A DNA stretch of 64,000 bases from JAJZIH01 sp021785265 (GTDB lineage Bacteria; Pseudomonadota; Gammaproteobacteria; JAKAQQ01): the NCBI GenBank assembly GCA_027338645.1, contig DAHWSH010000002.1:1-64000 (forward strand), written 5' to 3'. The position numbers and the translations under genes were made by a program. Within the stretch, counting starts at the first letter, position 1; the number at the start of each line of letters is the position of its first letter. Of the stretch, positions 1-9,192 are shown one piece after another. The notes beneath the pieces are model-generated. The model searched no databases. It saw only the letters and a program-made list of their open reading frames with translations, and was not told the origin of the DNA.

Positions 1-314
1 GTGATGCGTACGACAATGCGATGGCCGAGAGCTTCTTCGCTTCTCTGGAGTGTGAACTGCTGGATCGACGGTGCTTTCACACGCACGCGGAGGCGAAGCT
101 TGCCGTCTTCGAATGGATCGAAGGCTGGTACAACACCCGCAGGCGACACTCGTCCCTCGGCTACCTCTCGCCCGTACAATTCGAGCGTGATCTGCGTGCC
201 GGGCGCATCAGCGCGGCGGAGCTTCTGCCGCGAAGCGCGCCAGACCGCACTGCTGTCAAATCCGTTATAATTACGAAGGAGAAACCTCACAAGAGCACCA
301 CACTACGTCACTGA
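1..314 (+). CDS. IS3-family transposase OrfB, C-terminal fragment
   Basis: The reading frame is open from position 3 and runs in from outside the window. The visible part begins DAYDNAMAESFFASLECEL, the hallmark end of the IS3 integrase core. The Glu in MAESF is the last residue of the DDE catalytic triad, which coordinates the metal ions for strand transfer. It is followed by the usual WIEGWYNTRRRHSSLGYLSP segment. The protein then extends about 40 residues past the common end, finishing EKPHKSTTLRH. The two upstream Asp residues and OrfA are not in the window, so I cannot say whether the element is active. An ATG at 21 lies inside the domain and is not a true start. Confidence 0.85.
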   Translation, partial: DAYDNAMAESFFASLECELLDRRCFHTHAEAKLAVFEWIEGWYNTRRRHSSLGYLSPVQFERDLRAGRISAAELLPRSAPDRTAVKSVIITKEKPHKSTTLRH

Positions 315-352
315 GAGAGCTTCTACCCGTCCACTGAAACGGGGCAGGTCCA
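1..352 (+). mobile_element. IS3-family insertion sequence, right end (left part outside window)
   Basis: The window opens inside the transposase reading frame of an IS3-like element. About 15 bases after the transposase stop codon lies a stretch (about 330-352, ending ..GGCAGGTCCA) that resembles the terminal repeats of IS3-type elements. I take it as the right end, but the left repeat and any target duplication lie outside the window, so the boundary is inferred. The element sits about 170 bases upstream of gspC and about 100 bases upstream of its predicted promoter, so it could affect that operon. Confidence 0.6.
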
Positions 353-450
353 AACACCGTCCTTCCTCACACCCGCCTCAGACTCCTTACTCCGCTACCA
401 ATGGCTCCTCCCATACCCTCCCGAGTGCCAAAGGGACTGGACTCCTACAC

Positions 451-479
451 TTGTGATTCGACCATGATCCCGATACGAT
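451..479 (+). promoter_or_regulatory. Predicted sigma70 promoter of the gspCDEF operon
   Basis: TTGTGA (451-456) and TACGAT (474-479) are separated by exactly 17 bases. Transcription would start near 486, leaving a leader of roughly 37 bases before gspC. The rest of the gap between the IS and gspC (353-522) shows no gene. Prediction from sequence only. Confidence 0.5.
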
Positions 480-522
480 AAGGCTTGGTTCGACCCGGCG
501 AGCCGCAGGATTTTGGCTCTTC

Positions 523-1428
523 ATGAACATCGTTTCGCACGCTTCCCACTCGCTACGAGTGCATATCGCCCCACCCCGATCATGGGTTCCACGGATACTG
601 ATTAAAACCCCAGGAATCATGACGTTGCTGCTTGTAGGGATCCTCGCATGGCTGACCGCACAGCTCACTTGGACCCTTGTCGGGATCCTCAGCCCCTCGA
701 CAGACCTCAACCCCCTCATGCTCCATGTCACCCCTCCCCAGACCCCCCTTCCCGTTCTGATCCGAGAAGCCAGTGAATCCCCGCTTTTTGGCCAGCCCGA
801 CACTGGCCGACCTCTGTCTCAAATCAGCCCGACCCACCTGGCATTGACGCTATTGGGAATTGCTATTAGCCCCCAACCGGAAAGTTCATGGGCTATTATC
901 GCGGAAGGTCGTGAACAAGGCGCACCGGAACAGGTTTTCACCACGGGTTCCACGTTGCCGAGTGGTGCGCGTATCGTGTCTATCCAACCTCTGGAGGTGA
1001 TCTTGAATTTGGGCGGTGAACTGCAGTCATTGGTTCTCGATTCGACCGGAGAGACTCCTTCGCCGGCAGGACCCGGATCAGCCGAAATGCCTAATCGCTC
1101 GCCTGGGCTACCCGGACTGCTTGCCCGCAGGCCCACAGCGCTCATGCAATATATCCATCCGATGGCCGTTTTCAAGAACGGACAGTTTGCCGGCTACCGG
1201 GTCTTTCCCGGCTTGCACCCCCGACTCTTCATGCAGGTCGGATTGATGCCGGGCGATATCATCCAACAAATCAATGGCGAAACCCTAACCGGTCCGATCC
1301 AGAGCCTGAACCTGCTCAGAAGTTTGGGCAACTCCCAGCAACCCATTCAACTTACCGTCGACCAGCATGGGCAAACCCGAATCATCACACTCCCGTCCCA
1401 TGCGCTGACCGATTCGATCCCTCACTGA
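523..1428 (+). CDS. gspC: Type II secretion system inner-membrane protein GspC
   Basis: GspC links the inner-membrane platform of the type II secretion system to the outer-membrane secretin GspD. The 301-residue protein has a short cytoplasmic N-terminus and one membrane helix at about residues 31-56 (rich in L, V, I and A). A periplasmic homology region follows at about 75-170 with the typical SPLFG and HLALTLLGI-type strands, then a Pro/Gly-rich linker. A C-terminal PDZ-like domain occupies about 215-295 (GLMPGDIIQQINGETL). Length and domain order match the family. It is first in the gspC-D-E-F series, with 32 bases to gspD, and a good promoter lies upstream. Sequence conservation in this family is low, so the call rests on topology, the PDZ domain and the gene neighbours. 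Confidence 0.88.
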   Translation: MNIVSHASHSLRVHIAPPRSWVPRILIKTPGIMTLLLVGILAWLTAQLTWTLVGILSPSTDLNPLMLHVTPPQTPLPVLIREASESPLFGQPDTGRPLSQISPTHLALTLLGIAISPQPESSWAIIAEGREQGAPEQVFTTGSTLPSGARIVSIQPLEVILNLGGELQSLVLDSTGETPSPAGPGSAEMPNRSPGLPGLLARRPTALMQYIHPMAVFKNGQFAGYRVFPGLHPRLFMQVGLMPGDIIQQINGETLTGPIQSLNLLRSLGNSQQPIQLTVDQHGQTRIITLPSHALTDSIPH

Positions 1429-1460
1429 CCAGCACCACAGAGTGTAATGAGTCATCTCTC

Positions 1461-3518
1461 ATGAAACCACGATTAACCCGCCTCCACCGCTCCTTGACAG
1501 TTCTCATTCTGATCAGCGTGCCTTTTTTACCGACTCTGGCACTCGCACAGCCAGCCAATCCGATTTTGAAAACCGGTGGCATCATTCTGAATTTCAAACA
1601 TGCCAAAATCAGGGCGGTGGCTCGTCTGATCAGCCATATGACGGGGGAAGATTTCATTCTGAATCCCCAGATCCAAGGAAACGTCACGATTATCTCAACT
1701 CAGCCGATCAGTCCACACGAAGTCTTTGCCACTTTTCTCGCAGTCCTCCAAGTGCACGGATACGCAGCTGTCCCAGTCGCCCCTCACCTTTTCAAGATTG
1801 TCCCAGCACTCGAGGCCCACGAAATGCCTGGCCGTATCCTGCCCCGTCGGCATGCCGGAGTCCCTGGCGATAGTTTGACGACTGACGTGCTCCACCTGCA
1901 TTTCGTGAATGCCGCTGACTTGGTACCTGTATTGCGCTCCCTGATGGGACCTTCAGCCCAACTGAGTGCCTACGCGCCCACTAATAGCTTGATCGTATCG
2001 ACCCGGTACAACAATCTGATCCGGTTAATGAGAATCGTGAGGGCAGTAGACGAGCCCATCGGATTTAATATCTTTCATCTGCATTATGCCTCGGCCAACA
2101 CGGTTTCCCGCGTACTCACAAAGCTGGTTGCCGGACAGACCACTGGATCCGCCCCGCTCTGGATTGCTGCTGATGAGCGAAACAACAGTATCCTCGTACG
2201 GGGCTCGCCCGAGGAACGACTCGAGGTAAAATCCCTGATCGAGCAGCTGGATACCCCAGTTCACCATGGAGCGGCCGGTAATACCGAGGTGATCCACCTC
2301 CGCTATGCCCGGGCAACCTCCCTGGCCAAAATCCTCGAACGTTACGTCCGGGCAGCTCAGTCCGCACAAAAAGCCACCAAAAAGGGAGCCCGATCCAGCC
2401 ATTTCCGTGCCGTTGTTGTGGCTGATAAAAGCACAAATTCCCTGGTTATCACGGCACCGCTCCGCATGATGCGTTCAATCCGGTCGGTCATCAAGAAACT
2501 GGACATCCGGCAGGCTCAAGTCCTGGTCCAGGCTATTATTGCGGAACTCACGACAAATGCGGCTGCCCAACTCGGCATCACCTGGGTGACGGATGCCCTC
2601 GGCACAGCAGGTACCGCTGCGCTCACCAACTTCAGTGGCACCGGCACAGGCGTTGTCCAAGTAGGACAAGCCTATCTCGGCAGTACCAGTGGTGGCATTC
2701 CCTCTGGTGCGACAGCAACCTCGGTGTTGAGCGCAGTGCCGGATGGGCTGCTGCTGGGCGTGGGCCGGATCGTGCAAAATGGCCTTAGTTTTGCCGCCCT
2801 ACTGAATGCCCTTTCGTCAAACACCGCAATCAATATCCTCTCCACCCCGAGCCTCCTTGCTTTGGACAACCAGAAAGCCAAGATTGAAGTTGGCCAAAAG
2901 GTTCCCTTCACGACCGGCCAATATGCCTACAGTGGGGTAGCCAGCGCAGGTGCATCGGCTTCGAGCATCGTCAACCCCTTTCAAACCATCGAACGACATG
3001 AGGTGGGCATTATTCTGCAGATCCAGCCGCAGATCAGTGCAGGCAATTCGGTGATTCTCAAAATCAAGCAGAAGGACTCCACACTGGCTCCTCAAATCAG
3101 TGGGGCGGTTGATCTGATCACGAACAACCGGAACATCGAGACCACCATCCTTGTCAATAACCGGCAAATCATCGTCTTGGGTGGGATGATCAGCGACCAG
3201 ATCTCCACAAGCCGGGAGCAGGTACCGTTCCTGGGGAGCATCCCCCTCCTGGGCAATCTATTCCGTTATCGCAGTACCAGTAAGCAAAAAGAAAACCTCA
3301 TGGTGTTTCTCCGTCCCACCATTCTCCGAACCAAGGCACAGGCGTCCTTGTATACCCAGCGGGATTATGGCCTGATCCGCAGTTATGAGCTGGCACATCA
3401 ACGCCCCATTCCGCTGATGGCCGGGTCGAAACGCCCGACCCTTCCAGCCCTGCCACACCCCTCGACTCGGGTTGGCCCCCAATCCTCAGGACCGGGAGGA
3501 CCAGATGGCAAACCCTGA
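1461..3518 (+). CDS. gspD: Type II secretion system secretin GspD
   Basis: GspD forms the multimeric outer-membrane channel through which folded proteins leave the periplasm. The 685-residue product begins with a Sec signal peptide (cleavage near ALAQ, about residue 30). An N0 domain follows (about 35-110), then three repeated N1-N3 modules that each start with a HLHF/HLHY/HLRY-type strand (about 130-340). The secretin domain spans about 350-630 and contains VGQKVPF near 473 and VPFLGSIPLLGNLF near 588. The C-terminal 50 residues are Pro-rich and may serve as the pilotin-contact region. The stop codon lies beyond the gspE start, so the two genes overlap by 14 bases, indicating translational coupling. 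Confidence 0.95.
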   Translation: MKPRLTRLHRSLTVLILISVPFLPTLALAQPANPILKTGGIILNFKHAKIRAVARLISHMTGEDFILNPQIQGNVTIISTQPISPHEVFATFLAVLQVHGYAAVPVAPHLFKIVPALEAHEMPGRILPRRHAGVPGDSLTTDVLHLHFVNAADLVPVLRSLMGPSAQLSAYAPTNSLIVSTRYNNLIRLMRIVRAVDEPIGFNIFHLHYASANTVSRVLTKLVAGQTTGSAPLWIAADERNNSILVRGSPEERLEVKSLIEQLDTPVHHGAAGNTEVIHLRYARATSLAKILERYVRAAQSAQKATKKGARSSHFRAVVVADKSTNSLVITAPLRMMRSIRSVIKKLDIRQAQVLVQAIIAELTTNAAAQLGITWVTDALGTAGTAALTNFSGTGTGVVQVGQAYLGSTSGGIPSGATATSVLSAVPDGLLLGVGRIVQNGLSFAALLNALSSNTAINILSTPSLLALDNQKAKIEVGQKVPFTTGQYAYSGVASAGASASSIVNPFQTIERHEVGIILQIQPQISAGNSVILKIKQKDSTLAPQISGAVDLITNNRNIETTILVNNRQIIVLGGMISDQISTSREQVPFLGSIPLLGNLFRYRSTSKQKENLMVFLRPTILRTKAQASLYTQRDYGLIRSYELAHQRPIPLMAGSKRPTLPALPHPSTRVGPQSSGPGGPDGKP

Positions 3519-5067
3519 TCCTGAAACCCACATGGAGTCATTACCAACTAGAGTACTGAAAGCTGCATCAAAGCCAGAATCTGCTCCATCCAACCGGCTG
3601 CCATTCATCTTCGCCAAGCGGTATGGAGTCCTCTTGTGTCAACAGCCCGACTTGAAGGAATCCCGTCTCGTCTGCCGCGAGGATACGCCGGCCCTTGCCT
3701 TGATCGAGTCACATCGCGTCCTGGGTCACGGCTATCCGCTTGAGGTCGTCTCCGGAGAAGACTTTGCGCATTTGTTACAACAAAGCTACGAACAACACTC
3801 GGGCCAGACCATCCACTCCATGGAAAGTTTTGATGGATCTGCAGATTTGCAAAGTGTAGCTGAGCAGCTTCCCGAACCAGAGGACCTATTGGAAAGTGAC
3901 GATGACGCACCCATTATCCGCCTGATCAATGCGCTTTTTACCGAAGCCGTCAAAAACAATGCCTCTGACATTCATATTGAACCCTTCGAAAACCGTCTGA
4001 CCGTTCGTATGCGGATTGACGGTGTATTAAGGGAAGTCCTAGCATCCCGGCACGCGGTGGCCCCTCTGGTTGTCTCGCGTGTGAAGGTGATGGCCAAACT
4101 GGATATCGCGGAAAAGCGTCTTCCTCAAGATGGCCGCATTTCGTTACGGCTTGCCGGACGTGCTGTCGACGTCCGGGTTTCAACCATCCCGTCGAGCCAT
4201 GGAGAACGCGTGGTCCTCCGTCTGCTGGACAAGCAGGCCGGGCGATTGGATCTGGAACAACTCGGGATGCCTAGTTTAGTGCAAGAGGCCATCCACGAAT
4301 CGATCCGCAGCCCTCACGGAATTATTCTTGTCACCGGGCCGACGGGTTCAGGGAAAACAACCACGTTGTACGCCGCACTGATGAAACTAAATGACAGAAC
4401 ACGAAACATTATGACCGTCGAAGATCCGATCGAGTACTACATCGATGGAATTGGCCAGACCCAGGTCAATACCAAGGTGGACATGACGTTTGCGAGAGGA
4501 TTGAGGGCCATCCTCAGACAAGACCCGGATGTGGTCATGGTGGGTGAGATCCGGGATCTCGAGACCGCTGAAATCGCGGTTCAGGCCAGTCTCACCGGAC
4601 ATTTGGTCTTGTCCACTCTGCATACCAACACGGCTGTGGGTGCGTTTGCCCGGCTGCGAGATATGGGCGTGGAACCCTTTTTGCTTTCCTCCAGCCTGAT
4701 TGCCGTAATGGCGCAACGTCTCGTCCGGCTTCTGTGTCCTGCCTGCAAACGACCAGATGAGCCCACTGAATACGAAAGTCGTCTCCTTCAAAAGCAGCTC
4801 ACGGGGCACGCAGCTCCGATCCTGCTCTATCGGGCATCGGGATGTCCAGAGTGTAACCATACGGGGTTTAGAGGCCGGACCGGCATCTACGAATACGTCA
4901 GTGTGGACTCTACATTGCGACGGATGATCCATGACGGAAACTCGGAGCAGGAGATTGAACGCTATGCTCGGACCCTGACTCCCGGAATCAGGGAGGACGG
5001 CCTAAACCGCATTGTCCAGGGCTGGACCACCTGTGAAGAAGTCCTGCGGGTCACACGGACCGACTAG
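3505..5067 (+). CDS. gspE: Type II secretion system ATPase GspE
   Basis: GspE is the cytoplasmic hexameric ATPase that powers pseudopilus assembly. I chose the ATG at 3505 because GGGAGGA lies just upstream; an ATG at 3472 gives 11 extra residues and lacks this. The 520-residue protein has an N-terminal GspE/PilB domain, Walker A GPTGSGKTTTLY at about residue 277, Asp box and Walker B DPDVVMVGEIRD at about 340, and the His box STLHTN. A tetracysteine zinc motif (CPAC near 411, CPEC near 447) separates it from the PilT/PilU class. It sits between gspD and gspF with 2 bases to gspF. Confidence 0.95.
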   Translation: MANPDPETHMESLPTRVLKAASKPESAPSNRLPFIFAKRYGVLLCQQPDLKESRLVCREDTPALALIESHRVLGHGYPLEVVSGEDFAHLLQQSYEQHSGQTIHSMESFDGSADLQSVAEQLPEPEDLLESDDDAPIIRLINALFTEAVKNNASDIHIEPFENRLTVRMRIDGVLREVLASRHAVAPLVVSRVKVMAKLDIAEKRLPQDGRISLRLAGRAVDVRVSTIPSSHGERVVLRLLDKQAGRLDLEQLGMPSLVQEAIHESIRSPHGIILVTGPTGSGKTTTLYAALMKLNDRTRNIMTVEDPIEYYIDGIGQTQVNTKVDMTFARGLRAILRQDPDVVMVGEIRDLETAEIAVQASLTGHLVLSTLHTNTAVGAFARLRDMGVEPFLLSSSLIAVMAQRLVRLLCPACKRPDEPTEYESRLLQKQLTGHAAPILLYRASGCPECNHTGFRGRTGIYEYVSVDSTLRRMIHDGNSEQEIERYARTLTPGIREDGLNRIVQGWTTCEEVLRVTRTD

Positions 5068-5069
5068 AC

Positions 5070-6293
5070 ATGGGTGCATACGAGTATGTTGCCCTCACTG
5101 CCGATGGCCGTCAGCAAAAAGGCCTAACGGAAGCAGAGACAGCCAAGGCCGCCCGGCAACAGTTGCGGGAAAATGGACTGATTCCCCTTCAAATCAATGA
5201 AGCGGCCGGCTCAGAGCAAGGCCCGATCTCCCCGAGGGGGAATCTCTGGGGGAGAACCCGAGTTTCTGCACGGGAACTGGCTCTGATGACCCGGCAGATT
5301 TCGACTCTCGTACGATCCGGTCTGCCGGTTGAAGAGGCCCTTTCTACGGCAGCCCAGCAAAATGAAAACCCCCGCCTCAAAAAAATCCTCCTCGCTGTTC
5401 GAGCCAAGGTCATGGAAGGGTATCCGCTCGCAATGGGTTTGGCTGCATTCCCCCACGTCTTTCCCGAAATTTTTCGCGCAACGGTTGCAGCCGGTGAGCA
5501 GTCCGGTCATCTGGATGGTGTTTTGGAACGCCTGGCCGATTTTGCCGAAAACCGGCAAATGGTCCGGCAAAAGATCACCTTGGCTTTGGTGTATCCCCTT
5601 TTGCTTTCCGGCGTCGCCATTCTGATTGTGGTGGGCCTCCTGATCTATGTGGTACCGGAAATCGTAACCGTGTTCAAGAACATCGGTCATCGTCTGCCTC
5701 TTTTGACACGCGCCCTGATTGCCCTCAGCACATTCCTGCGAGAAAACGGGATGCTCCTTCTGATCGGTCTGATCGCTCTTTCTTTCCTGGCCGCTCGACT
5801 CATCCGCCGTCCATCGATCCGGACCCGACTGCACCACCTCTGGCTCCGCTTGCCGATTTTTGGCCGGATCAGCCGTGGAATCAATACTGCCCAGTTCACG
5901 CGCACTCTGAGTATTCTCACGGGTAGCGGTGTCCCGGTCCTTGAAGCACTGCAAATCTCAGGACAGGTCATCACCAATATCCCGATGCAGGAAGCTGTTC
6001 AACAAGCGACCGAGCGGGTGCGGGAGGGATCGACCATCCACCGAGCCCTGTCCCAGAGCCGGCTTTTCCCCGCCATTACAGTCCACCTGATTGCCAGTGG
6101 AGAATCCAGTGGTAAACTGGAACTCATGCTGGAACGTGCGTCTATCAACCAGGAGAAAGAGCTGGAATCCATGGTGGGTACCTTGCTCAGTATCTTGGAA
6201 CCGATGATGATCCTGATCATGGGTGGGGTGGTCCTCACGATTGTTTTGGCAATTCTGCTGCCGATTTTTGAACTCAACCGCCTGATTCATTAA
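5070..6293 (+). CDS. gspF: Type II secretion system inner-membrane platform protein GspF
   Basis: GspF is the polytopic inner-membrane protein that contacts the GspE ATPase. The 407 residues show the two-repeat T2SSF architecture. An N-terminal cytoplasmic part starts MGAYEYVALTADG, then repeat 1 carries LALMTRQISTLVRSGLPVEEAL and repeat 2 carries FTRTLSILTGSGVPVLEAL. Membrane helices lie at about residues 168-198, 222-245 and 370-400. It ends the recognisable gsp genes here: the pseudopilins GspG-K, GspL, GspM and the prepilin peptidase GspO are absent from the window and must be elsewhere if the system works. Confidence 0.95.
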   Translation: MGAYEYVALTADGRQQKGLTEAETAKAARQQLRENGLIPLQINEAAGSEQGPISPRGNLWGRTRVSARELALMTRQISTLVRSGLPVEEALSTAAQQNENPRLKKILLAVRAKVMEGYPLAMGLAAFPHVFPEIFRATVAAGEQSGHLDGVLERLADFAENRQMVRQKITLALVYPLLLSGVAILIVVGLLIYVVPEIVTVFKNIGHRLPLLTRALIALSTFLRENGMLLLIGLIALSFLAARLIRRPSIRTRLHHLWLRLPIFGRISRGINTAQFTRTLSILTGSGVPVLEALQISGQVITNIPMQEAVQQATERVREGSTIHRALSQSRLFPAITVHLIASGESSGKLELMLERASINQEKELESMVGTLLSILEPMMILIMGGVVLTIVLAILLPIFELNRLIH

Positions 6294-6305
6294 GACAGAC
6301 AAACC

Positions 6306-6683
6306 ATGATCCCGCACTTCAGCGACCACGCAGCCAATGAACGGACTTTTCTTGCTTGGGTACGAACGGTCATTGCCCTGATGGCCTTTGGATTTTTGAT
6401 CGAGAAATTTAATCTTTTCTTACGGTATTTAGCCTATGCTATCCATACACCCAGCCACTCCCACTCCATGCGGATGCCTTATATGCATGGAGTCGGCGAA
6501 GGGATAGTGGCATTGGCGATCCTTGCACAGATTCTTGCGACCTACCGTTTTTTTTCCAACCGAAGAAACCTGTTACGGGAGGACTGCATCCCTTTTCAGG
6601 GAGGCATGGAGGAAGCTGCAGTGGCAATCCTGCTGACAGGAATGGGACTGTTGCTGCTGGTTTTTCTATCCGCGACTCATTGA
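6306..6683 (+). CDS. DUF202 (YidH-type) small membrane protein
   Basis: This 125-residue membrane protein begins with the DUF202 signature NERTFLAWVRT at about residues 11-21. Three hydrophobic segments follow (about 22-45, 65-80 and 100-122), the last two separated by a basic loop (YRFFSNRRNLLRE). DUF202 proteins have no established biochemical function. It starts 12 bases after gspF and may be cotranscribed, but nothing in the sequence ties it to secretion. The middle loop is rich in His and Met (HTPSHSHSMRMPYMHG), which could bind metal; that is speculation. Confidence 0.75.
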   Translation: MIPHFSDHAANERTFLAWVRTVIALMAFGFLIEKFNLFLRYLAYAIHTPSHSHSMRMPYMHGVGEGIVALAILAQILATYRFFSNRRNLLREDCIPFQGGMEEAAVAILLTGMGLLLLVFLSATH

Positions 6684-6699
6684 ACCCATCCGCAGCGGT

Positions 6700-6705
6700 T
6701 ATAAT
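6700..6705 (+). promoter_or_regulatory. Candidate -10 element upstream of the glucoamylase gene
   Basis: A perfect TATAAT lies just after the DUF202 stop codon. No convincing -35 sits 16-18 bases upstream (TTGAAC at 6680 leaves only 14). If used, it gives a leader of about 85 bases before the ATG at 6797 and would start the carbon-metabolism block. Confidence 0.4.
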
Positions 6706-6796
6706 GGGACATGGATTTCATTGTCTCAACTCCTGCCCTTCTCTTTGGGTTTGACCGGCACGAACGGACCCTCTCGTGCATCAGGCGAGAAACACC

Positions 6797-9178
6797 ATGA
6801 AAAAACCAGCGACGCAATCTGGCCTCGTCCTGCCCGAATCCATCTGGTCAAGGGCCGACAAGGACCTGGTCGGAACCACGCTCGGAACAGGGCGCATCTG
6901 GTTCACCATTGGCCAAGGATTATTGAACGAAGTTTTTTACCCCCGTATCGATATTCCACAGATCCGAGATCTTAACTTTGTGGTGGCGGACGGGAAAAAT
7001 TACTGGTCCGACCTCCGGCAGGAAAACTCCTACGAACTGGAGGAACTGGAGCCCGGTCTGCCCCTCATCGTCTGCCATCACCGGAACCCAAAGTTCAACC
7101 TGTCGTTACGGATCTGTCCAGACTTGTGCCGTGACGTCATCCTGGTTGATTACCACTATGAAACCAAAAACCCGGCTCTTGAACTCTTTTTTATCCTGAC
7201 ACCTCGGGTGGGGAACACCAATCTCAACCAGCACGGAACGACTTTCATCCGTGGACTTCTCCGGGCTATTGCGGCAGAACAGGGACCTTTTGGCCTTGCG
7301 CTGATGGGGTCGTTCCACGGCGATGATGTACTTTCCCGCCTTCAGGTTGGACTGCTTGGGCAAACCGATGCGTGGACTGACCTCAACCAGAACAACACCC
7401 TGACACATGAAAACCCGGAAGCAGGCCCTGGTGTTCTGACACTGGCGGGTGCCCTGAAAAACGAGGGAACGCTGGCTATTGGGTTTTCCAGCTCTGCTTC
7501 GGCCGCAGCTACACTGGCAGCTTCCGCACTGGTGGAACCTTTCGAGAAGTCCTGGCACGGAGCACGTGAATCCTGGAAAGGCTGGCAATCTTCCTTCCGG
7601 ATCGAAGAAACAACCCCGCTGGAGTTTCGTCCCATGATGGCTCGATCCATCCTGGTTTTGAAAAGCCATCAGGATCGGGCTTTCCCCGGTGCGATGGTCG
7701 CCAGCCTGAGCGTCCCCTGGGGCGAATCTCTGACCACGCTCGAGGGTCACAGCACCGGGGCTGGCTATCACCTCGTCTGGCCGCGGGATCTGGTTGAAAG
7801 CGCAATGAGCTTTTTCATCCTAGGCCAACCTGCGGAAGCCTTACGTGTTCTGTCCTACCTGATCGCCACACAGCAACCAGACGGGCACTGGTTCCAGAAC
7901 CAGTGGCTCGGCGGCCGCCCCTACTGGGAAGGCATTCAACTGGACGAGGCTGCATTCCCCGTTCTGCTCGCGGGCTTTCTCCGCGAGGCCGGCGCACTGG
8001 GTTCGGTACAGGTGACGGAGATGGTCCGGCGTGCCCTGACCTTTATCGTTCATTCTGGTCCCGCCACCGATCAGGACCGCTGGGAAGAAGACTCGGGCAT
8101 CAACCCATTCACTTTAGCTGTCTTGATTTCAGCTTTAGTCGAAGGATCGGTTCACCTCAAACGCAATGAAGCCGACTTTGTACTTTCGATCGCGGACGAG
8201 TGGAATGCCAGTCTGGAAGAATGGTGCTATGTCACGAACACAGACCTCGCCCGCCAACATGAGGTAGACGGCTACTATGTTCGAATCGCTCCTCGCGAAG
8301 TGCTTGGAAACCGATCGGCATTAAACCGTAGCCTCCTGATCCACAACCGTTCAGATGGCGCATCCCCACCCGCCAGTGAACAGATTGCAATGGATTTTCT
8401 CCAACTGGTTCGCTATGGACTCCGTTCACCCATGGATCCCCATATCCTGTCCACCCTGAAGGTTGCCGATGCACTACTGGCTGTAGAAACTCCCTCGGGT
8501 CCCGTCTGGCACCGGTACAACGGTGACGGCTACGGTGAACATCAAGATGGACATTCATTTAATGGTACGGGGATAGGTCGCGGCTGGCCGCTGCTCGTCG
8601 GTGAACGTGGACATTATGCGTTGGCCGCAGGCCAGGATCCTCTCCCTTACCTGCATGGGATGACCAAGATGACAGGACCCGGCGGCCTGATCCCGGAACA
8701 GGTCTGGGATCAGGCTGATCTACGCGATGCCGGTCTCCGAGGCGGAAAACCCACCCGGTCTGCCATGCCACTCCTGTGGGCTCATGCCGAGTTCATTAAG
8801 CTTTGTGCCAGCCGCTCTGCCGGGCGAATCCTTGACCTGCCAGCCACTGTGTGGAAACGCTACCAGGGGAAAAAACCAAAACGGTCCTACGTGGGATGGT
8901 CCTACAATTGCCAGCGGAAACAGATCCCAGCGGGACTCCCGTTGCGCATCCTGCTCTCGGCCCCTGGACTGATCCACTATGGCCATGACGGATGGCAGGA
9001 ACCCAAGGACCTCAGCGCTGAATACGGCGGCCTCGGACTCTATTATGCGGACCTGCCCACCGCCCACCTGGCACCAGGCCAGTCGATTCAGTTCACTTTC
9101 CGCTGGCTGAATGGCCGATGGGAAGGCCAGGATTTCTCGCTGGTCGTTGCAGATTCCGGAGACACGGGATCGATTTGA
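6797..9178 (+). CDS. GH15 glucoamylase (glucan 1,4-alpha-glucosidase)
   Basis: Glucoamylases release beta-D-glucose from the non-reducing ends of alpha-1,4-glucans. The 793-residue protein has the bacterial arrangement: an N-terminal beta-sandwich domain (about 1-270) followed by an (alpha/alpha)6 catalytic barrel. Visible motifs are YHLVWPRDL near residue 324, PEQVWDQ near 632 (probable general acid Glu) and LLWAHAEF near 660 (probable base Glu). No signal peptide is seen, so the likely substrate is intracellular glycogen; glgC, glgA and glk lie about 8-13 kb downstream. I preferred ATG 6797 over GTG 6776, which adds seven residues. The next gene, tal-pgi, follows after 14 bases. Confidence 0.9.
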   Translation: MKKPATQSGLVLPESIWSRADKDLVGTTLGTGRIWFTIGQGLLNEVFYPRIDIPQIRDLNFVVADGKNYWSDLRQENSYELEELEPGLPLIVCHHRNPKFNLSLRICPDLCRDVILVDYHYETKNPALELFFILTPRVGNTNLNQHGTTFIRGLLRAIAAEQGPFGLALMGSFHGDDVLSRLQVGLLGQTDAWTDLNQNNTLTHENPEAGPGVLTLAGALKNEGTLAIGFSSSASAAATLAASALVEPFEKSWHGARESWKGWQSSFRIEETTPLEFRPMMARSILVLKSHQDRAFPGAMVASLSVPWGESLTTLEGHSTGAGYHLVWPRDLVESAMSFFILGQPAEALRVLSYLIATQQPDGHWFQNQWLGGRPYWEGIQLDEAAFPVLLAGFLREAGALGSVQVTEMVRRALTFIVHSGPATDQDRWEEDSGINPFTLAVLISALVEGSVHLKRNEADFVLSIADEWNASLEEWCYVTNTDLARQHEVDGYYVRIAPREVLGNRSALNRSLLIHNRSDGASPPASEQIAMDFLQLVRYGLRSPMDPHILSTLKVADALLAVETPSGPVWHRYNGDGYGEHQDGHSFNGTGIGRGWPLLVGERGHYALAAGQDPLPYLHGMTKMTGPGGLIPEQVWDQADLRDAGLRGGKPTRSAMPLLWAHAEFIKLCASRSAGRILDLPATVWKRYQGKKPKRSYVGWSYNCQRKQIPAGLPLRILLSAPGLIHYGHDGWQEPKDLSAEYGGLGLYYADLPTAHLAPGQSIQFTFRWLNGRWEGQDFSLVVADSGDTGSI

Positions 9179-9192
9179 ACGAAGAGGTGGTC

